A DNA stretch of 64,000 bases, taken from positions 124,001 to 188,000 of the forward strand of contig DATAUE010000043.1 of the NCBI GenBank assembly GCA_036268425.1, given 5' to 3'. The DNA is from DATARH01 sp036268425 (GTDB lineage Bacteria; Pseudomonadota; Alphaproteobacteria; ATCC43930; CGMCC-115725). A program made the translations under genes and the position numbers. Shown one piece after another: positions 1-7,387 of the stretch. The stretch's first letter is position 1; each line of letters begins with the position of its first letter. The notes beneath the pieces were generated by a model that was not told where the DNA came from, searched no databases, and worked only from the letters and a program-made list of their open reading frames with translations.

Positions 1-969
1 GCCGGGGCGGTAATCGGGCTGGTCGGCGCCTGCATGGTCGAGAGCGGCGGCAAAACCGGACCGCTCGCCCTCGGGCAGGCCGTGCAGGTCGGCGACACCG
101 TCGCGGTGCCAGCCGACGGCAAGCTGCGGCTGCGGATGAGCGACGGCTCGGTTATTACCGCCGCGCCGGGCACGAAGGTGACGGTCACGGCGTACTCCGC
201 CGATGCCGCCGGCAAGCGCCAGGACGCGCAGCTTTCCCTGACGCAGGGCCTGTTGCGCGCGGTGGTCGCGCCGGTCGCCAACCCGGCCCGGTTCGAGGTC
301 GATACGGCGGTCGGCACGGCGGCAGTGCGATCGACGGACTGGTTTGTCGAAACATCCGACACGGCGATGCAGGTCGATGTGCTCCGCGGTGCGGTCGAGC
401 TGACCAGCGCTGCCACTAAGCACAACGTAACCGTGACACCCTATCGCAGCAGCCGGGTCGAAAACGGCAAGGACCCGTCGCCGCCGAGCATGCTGCAAGG
501 CACTGCGCTGAATGCGCTGATCGGGCGGACGCGGATCGCCGAACCGACGAAACACCGACCGGCACCGCCGCACCAACCAAAACGGTCCGAACGGCGATCG
601 GATGGCAGCCGTTCCGGCGAGCGGAGTCGAGATAATTCGGGCGATGCTTCGGATTATGGTGCCGTTGGGGCGGCGCCCTACCAAGGCGGCCCAGCGTATC
701 CACCACCCTCGCCGCCGCCATATTACGGGCAAGGCGGATATGGCGCGCCACCGGTCTATGGCGGGCCTGGCCCCGGTGGCTATGGCGGGCCTGGAGGCTA
801 TGGTGGGCCTAGAGGCTATGGTGGGCCTGGAGGTTACGGCAGACCCGGTGGATATGGCGGTCGCGGCGGATACGGCAACCCTGGAGGCTATGGCGGGCCT
901 GGCGGTTACGGCGGCCCGGGTGGGTACAACGGCGGCGGATCAACCGGCGCCGGCACGCGTGGCAGGTGA
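1..969 (+). CDS. FecR-domain periplasmic protein with Gly/Tyr-rich tail (5' end missing)
   Basis: The reading frame is open to the first base, so the true start and the signal peptide lie outside the window; the first internal ATG is at 34. The visible N-terminal part (AGAVIGLVGAC, then a GDTV/DGSV-containing beta-rich stretch and a VGTAAVRSTDWFVE block) aligns block for block with the next gene, which marks it as a FecR domain. Such domains are extracytoplasmic and usually act in surface signalling. After the domain comes a charged Arg/Ser linker, then a low-complexity Pro/Gly/Tyr tail with eight YGGPGG-type hexapeptides. The next gene starts 5 bases downstream, so they are probably co-transcribed. 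The exact role is unknown. Confidence 0.8.
   Translation, partial: AGAVIGLVGACMVESGGKTGPLALGQAVQVGDTVAVPADGKLRLRMSDGSVITAAPGTKVTVTAYSADAAGKRQDAQLSLTQGLLRAVVAPVANPARFEVDTAVGTAAVRSTDWFVETSDTAMQVDVLRGAVELTSAATKHNVTVTPYRSSRVENGKDPSPPSMLQGTALNALIGRTRIAEPTKHRPAPPHQPKRSERRSDGSRSGERSRDNSGDASDYGAVGAAPYQGGPAYPPPSPPPYYGQGGYGAPPVYGGPGPGGYGGPGGYGGPRGYGGPGGYGRPGGYGGRGGYGNPGGYGGPGGYGGPGGYNGGGSTGAGTRGR
781..924 (+). repeat. Eight tandem 18-bp units coding YGGPGG-type hexapeptides
   Basis: Units begin at 781, 799, 817, 835, 853, 871, 889 and 907, each starting TAT or TAC and reading Tyr-Gly-x-x-Gly-Gly. The copies differ mainly at third positions and at residues 3 and 4 (GP, GR, RP, NP). This suggests expansion by in-frame duplication and selection on the peptide. 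The tail belongs to the FecR-domain protein. Confidence 0.95.
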
Positions 970-974
970 ATGAG

Positions 975-1613
975 ATGACAAATGCTGGAGTGATGCGCCG
1001 CGGTATTGTCGGCCTGTTGGCCGGTGCGCTCTTGCTGCTGTTCGGAAACGTCGCCGCCACCGCCGCCCCGGCCGGGACAATCGTCGGGGTGAACGGCGCC
1101 TGCTTTGTCGTGAGCGCGGGCGCCCGCACGGTCGTGAGACTTGGGCAGCCGGTTCAAATCGGCGACACGGTGGAGGTGCCGGCGAACGGCAAGCTGAAAT
1201 TGCGACTGATCGACGGCTCGGTCGTCTCGGTCGCGTCCGGCTCGCGCATGAGCGTCGCCGCCTTGTCGACCGATGGCGCCGGGCAGCGCCAGGACGCGAG
1301 ACTGACCCTCGCCGAGGGGCTCCTGCGGGCGGTCGTCGCCCCGGTACAGCATCCGTCGAGGTTTGAGGTCAATACGGCGGTCGGCACCGCATCGGTTCGC
1401 TCGACCGACTGGTTTGTCGAAGCGACCGGCGGCGCGATGCAGGTCGGGGTTTTGACCGGCAGCGTGGTGATGACCAGCGCGGCGACGCGGCGCAGCGAAA
1501 TCATCCCGGCCCGATGGGGTGCACGTCTTGAAGCCGGCCGTGATCCGGTGCCGCCACGAACCTGGAGCGAGGCCGAATTCCAATCGGTAATCGGTCGCAC
1601 CGACGTGAAATAG
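975..1613 (+). CDS. FecR-domain protein, secreted paralogue of the upstream gene
   Basis: This is a 212-residue FecR-domain protein without the Gly/Tyr tail. I chose ATG 975 because AGGTGA (964-969) sits 5 bases upstream; the frame is also open to a GTG at 966. The N-terminus has two arginines followed by a leucine-rich core ending near AATAAPAG, a classic Sec signal peptide, so the domain should be periplasmic. The RSTDWFVE block and the C-terminal VIGRT match the neighbour, making this a tandem duplication. The CHASE2 cyclase follows 23 bases later, so the three genes probably form one operon. The ligand or partner is unknown. Confidence 0.85.
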   Translation: MTNAGVMRRGIVGLLAGALLLLFGNVAATAAPAGTIVGVNGACFVVSAGARTVVRLGQPVQIGDTVEVPANGKLKLRLIDGSVVSVASGSRMSVAALSTDGAGQRQDARLTLAEGLLRAVVAPVQHPSRFEVNTAVGTASVRSTDWFVEATGGAMQVGVLTGSVVMTSAATRRSEIIPARWGARLEAGRDPVPPRTWSEAEFQSVIGRTDVK

Positions 1614-1636
1614 ACGGAAGAGAGGTCAGCCCGATA

Positions 1637-3892
1637 ATGCGCTGGCGAGGCAGGGCATGGCCACGCGGCTTGCGCGAAGGGGCGCTTGCCGTGGTCGTAG
1701 CGCTCGGTGTGCAGTTGAGCCTGACCGTGGCCGACCCGACGCTGATCCGCGGCCTCGAAACCGCCTCGCTCGATCTTCGCTTTCGCTTACGCGGAAGCAT
1801 GCCGGAGGCGGCGCACACCGCCGTCATACTGGTGGACGATCGCAGCCTTGCCGCTCTCGGGCGGCCGCCGCTGACCCGCCGGTTATACGCCAAGGCCGTG
1901 CAGCTGCTCGATCAGGCCGGTGTCAAGATCATTGCCTTCGACCTGTTATTCGCCGAACCGGAGCAGCCGCTGTCGAACGAGGCGCGCGCCGCTATTCGCG
2001 ACGCCGCGGCGCTGCCGCAGATTGCCGATACGGCCGAGCGCCGGCTTCTCGCTCACCTCGCCGATGACGACCCCGACGCCGATCTGGCAGCCGCTTTAAA
2101 GAAAAGCGGCAAGGCACTGCTGCCGCTCGCCTTTGCCTTTCAAGGCAAAGAGGGCGAAGAGCCGGACGTTCTGGCGAGCCAGACGTATCAGAAGCTCGAC
2201 CCGAGCATCAACGAACCGGTGTTTCCGCTACAACCGAAAGCGGCCGTCCTGCCGGTATCGCCGCTAGCGGAGGCCGCCGCCGGGCTGGGGCACGTCAATA
2301 TCGCGTTCGATCGCGACGGCGCGCCGCGCTACGATTATGTGGCCTTGCCGTTCAGCGGCGATTTTGTCGCCTCGCTGCCGGTGCGGGCGGCGGCGGCTTA
2401 CCTCGGTTTGCAATGGCCCGATGTCGGGCTGCAGCTCGGCGACGGCATCCGCCTCGGCGACCAATTCGTCCCTACCGATCCGGCCATGCGGCTGGTCGTC
2501 GATTACCGTGGCCCGCGCGGCGCGATCCCGACTTTTTCGTTTGTCGATCTGATCGAAGGCAAGGTGCCAGCCGAGCGGTTGAAGGGCCGCATCGTCTTTA
2601 TCGGTGCGTCGTTTATCGGCAGCTCCGACGCCTATGAGGGGCCGTTCGGCAGCACCCAGATACCCGGCACTGAGCGCCTCGCCACAATCGCCGAAATGCT
2701 GTTATCGCATCATTTTATCCGGGAAAACCCGCCACCGTGGCCGGAAATCGGGATTGGTGTCGTCGCCGTGCTGGCCTTGGCGACGGGGCTGGCCGGCGCC
2801 CTGCTGCCGACCCGGCTGGTGGCACTTGGCGGTTTGGCGCCGATCGCCGTGTGCCTGGGCGGCGCGCAATTCGCCTTTCTGCAAGGGTTATGGTTGCCGC
2901 TGGTCGCACCGGTCGCGGCGCTGATGGCCGCCTCAGCCTCGGTCATGCTGTTCCGCTACGGCTTTGTCGATCAGCAGCGGCGGCGCATTCAGATCGCATT
3001 CCGGCATTACCTCACCCCCGATCAGGTCGATGTGCTGGCGGCGCATCCGGAACGGCTGCAGCTCGGCGGCGAGACCCGCATGATCAGCGTGATGTTTTCC
3101 GACATCCGGGGCTTCACCTCGATATCGGAGCAGTTCAAGTCCAACCCGCAAGGCCTCAGCCGGCTGATCAACCAGGGCTTTCTGAGCCCGATGACGCGGC
3201 TGATCATGGGCCGGCGCGGCACGATCGACAAATACATGGGCGATTGCATCATGGCATTCTGGAATGCGCCGCTCGACGACGCGCAGCATGCCGACCATGC
3301 CTGCGAGAGCGCACTCGCGATGCTGACCGAACTCGACCAGATCAATCGCCGGCTCGAGGTGGAGGCCGCCGCCGACAACCGGGTGTTCCACCCGATCCAT
3401 ATCGGGGTCGGCATCAACACCGGCGAGTGCGTCGTCGGCAACATGGGTTCCGACGAACGGTTCGCCTATACGGCGATGGGCGACGCGGTAAACCTCGCCT
3501 CTCGCCTTGAAGGCCAGAGCAAGACCTATGGGCTGCCGCTGGTCATCGGCGAAGCGACGCGCGACGCGGCGCCGGGCTGGGCGGCGCTCGAACTCGACCT
3601 GATTGCGGTCAAAGGCAAGGCCGAGGCGGTGCGCATCTTTACCGTGCTCGGCGACGCAACCGTCGCCGCCAGCCCGGAATTTATCATGCTGAACGAACGG
3701 CATGCGGCGATGCTCACCTGCTACCGCAGCCAGAATTGGCAGGGTGGCCGGGCCGCGCTGGCGCAATGCCGCGCCTGCGGCGAGACGCGGCTCACCGAGC
3801 TTTATGACCTTTACGCGGAACGTTTCGACTATTTCGCCGCCAATCCGCCGGCCGCGGATTGGGATGGAGTGTTCGTCGCGCTGTCGAAATAG
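1637..3892 (+). CDS. CHASE2-domain class III adenylate/guanylate cyclase
   Basis: This 751-residue membrane cyclase makes a cyclic nucleotide, most likely cAMP, from NTP. After an N-terminal membrane anchor (about 11-32) comes a periplasmic CHASE2 sensor (about 40-350), then hydrophobic segments at about 371-440, and a cytoplasmic cyclase domain from about 480. The catalytic set is intact: metal-binding Asp489 in FSDIRGFT, Lys532 and Asp536 in KYMGD, and Asn619 and Arg623 in the AVNLASRLE block. GAGAGG at 1620-1625 supports ATG 1637. CHASE2 is a known extracytoplasmic sensor, and the two upstream secreted FecR proteins are plausible periplasmic partners. ATP versus GTP preference is not decided here. 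Confidence 0.93.
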   Translation: MRWRGRAWPRGLREGALAVVVALGVQLSLTVADPTLIRGLETASLDLRFRLRGSMPEAAHTAVILVDDRSLAALGRPPLTRRLYAKAVQLLDQAGVKIIAFDLLFAEPEQPLSNEARAAIRDAAALPQIADTAERRLLAHLADDDPDADLAAALKKSGKALLPLAFAFQGKEGEEPDVLASQTYQKLDPSINEPVFPLQPKAAVLPVSPLAEAAAGLGHVNIAFDRDGAPRYDYVALPFSGDFVASLPVRAAAAYLGLQWPDVGLQLGDGIRLGDQFVPTDPAMRLVVDYRGPRGAIPTFSFVDLIEGKVPAERLKGRIVFIGASFIGSSDAYEGPFGSTQIPGTERLATIAEMLLSHHFIRENPPPWPEIGIGVVAVLALATGLAGALLPTRLVALGGLAPIAVCLGGAQFAFLQGLWLPLVAPVAALMAASASVMLFRYGFVDQQRRRIQIAFRHYLTPDQVDVLAAHPERLQLGGETRMISVMFSDIRGFTSISEQFKSNPQGLSRLINQGFLSPMTRLIMGRRGTIDKYMGDCIMAFWNAPLDDAQHADHACESALAMLTELDQINRRLEVEAAADNRVFHPIHIGVGINTGECVVGNMGSDERFAYTAMGDAVNLASRLEGQSKTYGLPLVIGEATRDAAPGWAALELDLIAVKGKAEAVRIFTVLGDATVAASPEFIMLNERHAAMLTCYRSQNWQGGRAALAQCRACGETRLTELYDLYAERFDYFAANPPAADWDGVFVALSK

Positions 3893-3980
3893 AGCAGCTT
3901 CGCCCCCGGCAAGGCACTTGAGTGCGGCAGCGGCATTGACGACGATCCCGGCGCGACATCAGCGGACACGAGGGAGCGGG

Positions 3981-5336
3981 ATGGCAAAGCGACACAGCGT
4001 GCGGGTGGGATGCGGCGCCGGCACCTCCGACGACCGGCTGGAACCGGCACTCGAACTGGCCGAACGCGGCGGCATCGACTACCTCGTTTTCGAGTGCCTC
4101 GCCGAGCGCACGATTGCGCGCGAAAACCTGGCGCGCAGCCGCGATCCCGAGCTTGGCTACGCCCCCAGCCTGCACGACCGGATGCCGCTGGTATTGCCGG
4201 CCTGCGTCGCCAACGACATCCGCATTGTCAGCAATATGGGGGCGGCCAACCCGGCGAGCGCGGCCCGTGCTGTGCGCCGTGAAGCCCGCGATCTCGGCCT
4301 GCGCGACATCTCGTGCAGCGTCGTGGTCGGCGACGATGTCAGCGAAGTCGTCAAGCGCATGCCGGAGCTGCCGCTGATGGAAACCGGCGAGCCGCTCGAA
4401 ACCCTGCTGCCGCGCATGGTGTCAGCCAACGCCTATCTCGGCGCCGATCTGGTCAAGGCTGCGCTCGACACCGGCGCCGATGTGGTGATGACCGGGCGGG
4501 TCGCCGACCCCTCGCTGTTTGTCGGCACGATCATGCACGAATTCGGCTGGGATTATCAGGATTGGCCGCGCCTCGCCGCCGGCACCGTGGCGGGGCATCT
4601 GCTTGAATGTTCCGGCTCGGTGACCGGCGGCTGCTTTGCCTGGCCCGGCAAGAAGGATGTCGAGGGGCTTGCCAGCCTTGGCTTTCCCTATGCCGATGTC
4701 AGCGATGACGGCAGTGTGCATATCGGCAAGCCCGAAGGCTCGGGAGGACGCGTCGATGTGATGACCTGCACCGAGCAGCTGATCTATGAAATGCACGACC
4801 CGGCCAATTACATCACCCCCGATTGCGTGCTCGACATTACCGAGGTCCGGCTGTCGCAGGCCGGCGAGAACCGGGTCAAGGTCGAAGGCATGCGCGCCAA
4901 GCCGCGCACCGCCACCTACAAGGTTACGGTCGGCTATTTCGATGGCTGGATCGGCGAAGGCGAAGTCTCCTATGCCGGCCCCGATGCGGTGGCGCGGGCT
5001 CGCCTCGCCGGCGAAATCGTCCGCGACCGACTCAAGATGCGCGGCTTTTCGTACGACGATTTCCGCATCGACCTGATCGGCATGTCGAGCCTGCATGGCC
5101 GTCTCGACGACCGCCCGGTGCCTTACGAGGTGCGGTTGCGGGTTGCCGGCCGTGCCCAGGACCGCAAGGCGGCGCATGCCGTCGGGTTCGAGGTGCGCAC
5201 CCTGCATGTCAACGGGCCGGGCAGCGCCGGCGGCGGCATGGACCCCAAGGTGCGCCAGGTGCTGGCGGTCAAATCGGTGCTGCTGCCGCGACGCTACGTC
5301 AACCCGCAGATTCTGGTCGAAGGAGAAGTGGCATGA
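3981..5336 (+). CDS. AtuA-family protein (acyclic terpene utilisation, DUF1446)
   Basis: This 451-residue protein has the AtuA/DUF1446 signature: an N-terminal VRVGCGAGTSDDRLEPALEL segment, then DYLVFECLAERT, and later VVMTGRVADPSLFVG and HLLECSGSVTGGCFAWP. In Pseudomonas, AtuA belongs to the citronellol/geraniol degradation cluster, but its chemistry is unsettled. The frame is open from 3702, inside the cyclase gene, yet ATG 3981 has a GGGAGCGGG ribosome site directly upstream and begins the conserved domain. No other atu genes are nearby, so terpene catabolism is not implied; many homologues accompany other acyl-CoA pathways. It overlaps the next gene by 4 bases. Confidence 0.85.
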   Translation: MAKRHSVRVGCGAGTSDDRLEPALELAERGGIDYLVFECLAERTIARENLARSRDPELGYAPSLHDRMPLVLPACVANDIRIVSNMGAANPASAARAVRREARDLGLRDISCSVVVGDDVSEVVKRMPELPLMETGEPLETLLPRMVSANAYLGADLVKAALDTGADVVMTGRVADPSLFVGTIMHEFGWDYQDWPRLAAGTVAGHLLECSGSVTGGCFAWPGKKDVEGLASLGFPYADVSDDGSVHIGKPEGSGGRVDVMTCTEQLIYEMHDPANYITPDCVLDITEVRLSQAGENRVKVEGMRAKPRTATYKVTVGYFDGWIGEGEVSYAGPDAVARARLAGEIVRDRLKMRGFSYDDFRIDLIGMSSLHGRLDDRPVPYEVRLRVAGRAQDRKAAHAVGFEVRTLHVNGPGSAGGGMDPKVRQVLAVKSVLLPRRYVNPQILVEGEVA

Positions 5337-5680
5337 GCCAGACCTCGCAACAGCCGCGGCGCGTCTACGACCTCGCGCATTGCCGCGCCGGCGACAAAGG
5401 CAACACCTCAAACATCTCGGTCATCGCCTATGACGAGCAATCCTATCCGTTCCTGCGCAAGCACCTGACCCCGGCGCGGGTCATGCAGGCCTTCGCCCAT
5501 ATCGCAAAAGGGCCGGTGACCCGCTATGAATTACCCAATCTGCACGCCTTCAACTTCGTCATCGAGAATGCGCTGGGCGGCGGCGTGACGATCTCGCTGA
5601 ACCAGGACGTGCACGGCAAAAGCCTCAGCACCGTCATGCTGGAGGTCGAGCTTCCCGGCGACGGGCCGGCAGGTTCCTGA
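5333..5680 (+). CDS. Small AtuA-associated protein (C-terminal AtuA-like domain)
   Basis: This 115-residue protein starts at an ATGA overlap with the AtuA-like stop codon, so translation is probably coupled. It contains the motif YDLAHCRAGDKGNTSNIS and, later, the segment NFVIENALGGGVTISL. These are typical of the small partner that is fused to, or encoded beside, AtuA/DUF1446 proteins. GGAG in AAGGAGAAGTGGC lies just before the ATG. It probably forms a complex with the upstream protein. The substrate is unknown. Confidence 0.85.
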   Translation: MSQTSQQPRRVYDLAHCRAGDKGNTSNISVIAYDEQSYPFLRKHLTPARVMQAFAHIAKGPVTRYELPNLHAFNFVIENALGGGVTISLNQDVHGKSLSTVMLEVELPGDGPAGS

Positions 5681-5707
5681 AAACCGTCCTGTCCGCAAGC
5701 AAACGCC

Positions 5708-5729
5708 GCGGGCCGACCGAACGGCCCGC
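5708..5729. terminator. Hairpin between convergent AtuA-pair and pyrE
   Basis: A perfect 8-bp stem (GCGGGCCG paired with CGGCCCGC) with a 6-base loop lies between two converging genes. There is no strong T-run on either side; the minus strand continues GCGTTTGCTT. It is best read as a weak bidirectional transcription stop or an RNA 3'-end protector. Confidence 0.45.
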
Positions 5730-5765
5730 TCCTGCGCCCAGTGCCCGAGGTCTCCGCCAGTCCAG

Positions 5766-6464
5766 CTAGCGCCGGACGGCGGCGCGAGCTTGCGACCAGC
5801 CGTTCGGGTCGTTGAGAAAGCTCTCGACCGCCGCATACTGCCCTGGCGCAAAGCGGCCGAGACGCTCGGCAGTCTGCGCCACGTCCCACCATGTTGCGAG
5901 CGCGAGCAGGGTAATTCCCTCGGCAGACAGACTCGTCTCAATCTGCGGGAAGATGCCGTAATTGAAGATGACGAACGCATGATCGATCACGCCACCGGCC
6001 TGGCGGATCGCGCGCACAAAATTGAGCTTTGAGGTGCCTTCGCTGGCGAGGTCCTCGACCAGCAGGATGCGCGCCTCGTCCTTCAGTTGCCCTTCGATCT
6101 GGGCGTTGCGGCCGAACCCCTTGGGCTGTTTGCGGACATACAGCATCGGCAGGGACAGCCGGTCGGCAATCCAGGCGGCGAACGGAATCCCGGCCGTTTC
6201 ACCACCGGCGATCGCATCGAGTGATTCGAAACCGGTATGCCGCTCGATCAGCTCGGCGGCCATGTCCATCAGCTTGCGCCGCGCCCGTGGAAACGAGATC
6301 AGCCGCCGGCAGTCTATATAAACCGGCGAGCGCAGACCCGACGTAAAGGTGAACGGGTCGTCCGGGCGGAACAGCACGGATTCGGTTTCCAGGAGAATGC
6401 GGGCGGTGATATCGGCCGCATCGGTTTCGCTGGCCGAGCGGCCAGAATGCAGAGCGTTGGACAT
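5766..6464 (-). CDS. pyrE: Orotate phosphoribosyltransferase
   Basis: The enzyme joins orotate to PRPP to give OMP in the last stages of pyrimidine synthesis, in the cytosol. The 232-residue protein carries the PRPP-binding loop ILLVEDLASEGTSK at about 133-146, catalytic-loop lysines at RKQPKGFG (Lys112 and Lys115), and the substrate segment FTSGLRSPVYIDCR. Length fits the family. It is transcribed divergently from the imuA operon across about 80 bases and is not linked here to other pyr genes. The start ATG at 6464-6462 has only a weak AAGATG ribosome site. Confidence 0.93.
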   Translation of the reverse strand: MSNALHSGRSASETDAADITARILLETESVLFRPDDPFTFTSGLRSPVYIDCRRLISFPRARRKLMDMAAELIERHTGFESLDAIAGGETAGIPFAAWIADRLSLPMLYVRKQPKGFGRNAQIEGQLKDEARILLVEDLASEGTSKLNFVRAIRQAGGVIDHAFVIFNYGIFPQIETSLSAEGITLLALATWWDVAQTAERLGRFAPGQYAAVESFLNDPNGWSQARAAVRR

Positions 6465-6493
6465 GAATCATCTTAACGGGAAAACACCGCGGG

Positions 6494-6528
6494 TTGACAA
6501 TCGAAGAAGATAGGAACAAAACAGGAAC
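6494..6528 (+). promoter_or_regulatory. SOS promoter of imuA-imuB-dnaE2: LexA box with overlapping -35
   Basis: GAAC at 6514-6517 and GAAC at 6525-6528 are separated by exactly seven bases (AAAACAG). This is the direct-repeat LexA operator used in alphaproteobacteria. A consensus -35 hexamer TTGACA lies at 6494-6499, so with a normal spacer the -10 region would fall inside the LexA box and bound LexA would block RNA polymerase. The -10 itself (around 6516-6522) is poor, as expected of a tightly controlled promoter. Pairing of the box with this cassette is well established. Confidence 0.88.
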
Positions 6529-6544
6529 ATTCCTGGCGGCAGTG

Positions 6545-7387
6545 ATGTTTTTGTCCAGCATGTCTCCCGCAACCAGCCTTTCCGCTCTGCGCGAGCGCAT
6601 CCGGCAGATCGAACGGCCTGCCGGTCACCGGGTGCTGCCGTTCGGAATAAAGGCGGTCGACCAGGTGCTGCCGGGCGGCGGCCTTGCGCTGGGTGCGGTG
6701 CACGAGATCATCGGATATGGCGGTGACGAGGAGGACGGCGCCGCCGCCGCCGGTTTCGCCGCCGGCATTCTCGCCCGGATAAAAAAGGGCGAAGAGCCGG
6801 GACAGGGACCCGTGCTGTGGTGCCTCAAGCAACCCGACCTTTATGGCCCTGGCCTGCTGGCGCATGGGCTCGATCCGGCGCGGCTGGTGCTGGTCGTGGC
6901 TCAGCGCGACGACGAATTGCTGTGGACGATCGAGGAAGGATTGCGCTCCGGTCCGGCCGCCGGGCTTGCCGCCGTGGTCGGCGAGATCGGGCGGTTGCCG
7001 ATGGTTGCAAGCCGCCGCCTGCAACTCGCCGCAGAGCGTTCCGGCATCATCACGCTGCTGTTGCGCCGCTGGCGCAGCGGCGCCGAGGCTGCCGCCGAGC
7101 GCAACCGCCCCAGCGCGGCGCTGACCCGCTGGCGCGTCACTGCGTCGTCTTCGAAAGACCCAGGTTGGGGCGTGGGTGTCGGAGCAAGAAAAATCCGGAA
7201 CATCGGCCAGCCGCGCTGGCGGGTCGAATTGTTGCGCTGTCGCGGCGGCGTGCCAGCCGCATGGATTGTGGAGGTCGCGGATGCGACGGGTCATGTATTT
7301 GTTTCTGCCGAATTGGCCGATCGACCGGTTGCGCCGGCTCCAACAATCCGCGAACACAACGAGCCGCAGCATCGGCGTACCGGCTGA
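6545..7387 (+). CDS. imuA: ImuA, RecA-like accessory protein of the translesion mutasome
   Basis: ImuA works with ImuB and DnaE2 in damage-induced mutagenesis. The RecA/SulA-like fold is visible in VLPFGIKAVDQVLPGGGLALGAVHEI, the start of a degenerate nucleotide-binding core, and in the SRRLQLAAERSG and LLRRW segments near the middle. The frame is open back to a TTG at 6494, but that TTG is the -35 hexamer and a LexA box follows, so I place the start at ATG 6545, with GGCGG just upstream; ATG 6560 is an alternative. The 3' end overlaps imuB by 107 bases, and the C-terminal WRVELLRCRGGVPAAWIVE block inside the overlap is family-like, so the overlap is genuine. Confidence 0.87.
   Translation: MFLSSMSPATSLSALRERIRQIERPAGHRVLPFGIKAVDQVLPGGGLALGAVHEIIGYGGDEEDGAAAAGFAAGILARIKKGEEPGQGPVLWCLKQPDLYGPGLLAHGLDPARLVLVVAQRDDELLWTIEEGLRSGPAAGLAAVVGEIGRLPMVASRRLQLAAERSGIITLLLRRWRSGAEAAAERNRPSAALTRWRVTASSSKDPGWGVGVGARKIRNIGQPRWRVELLRCRGGVPAAWIVEVADATGHVFVSAELADRPVAPAPTIREHNEPQHRRTG

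Noticed and set aside
2933..3766. Long minus-strand frame opposite the CHASE2 cyclase
   Set aside because: It lies fully antisense to a cyclase with intact motifs; its His/Arg/Asp-heavy composition is what GC-rich antisense frames give.
3702..3980. N-terminal extension of the AtuA-like protein
   Set aside because: It lies inside the cyclase coding end; ATG 3981 has a ribosome site and begins the conserved domain.
4422..5411. 329-residue minus-strand frame opposite the AtuA-like gene
   Set aside because: It is shadowed by a clearly conserved gene, shows no motifs or ribosome site, and has shadow-type composition.
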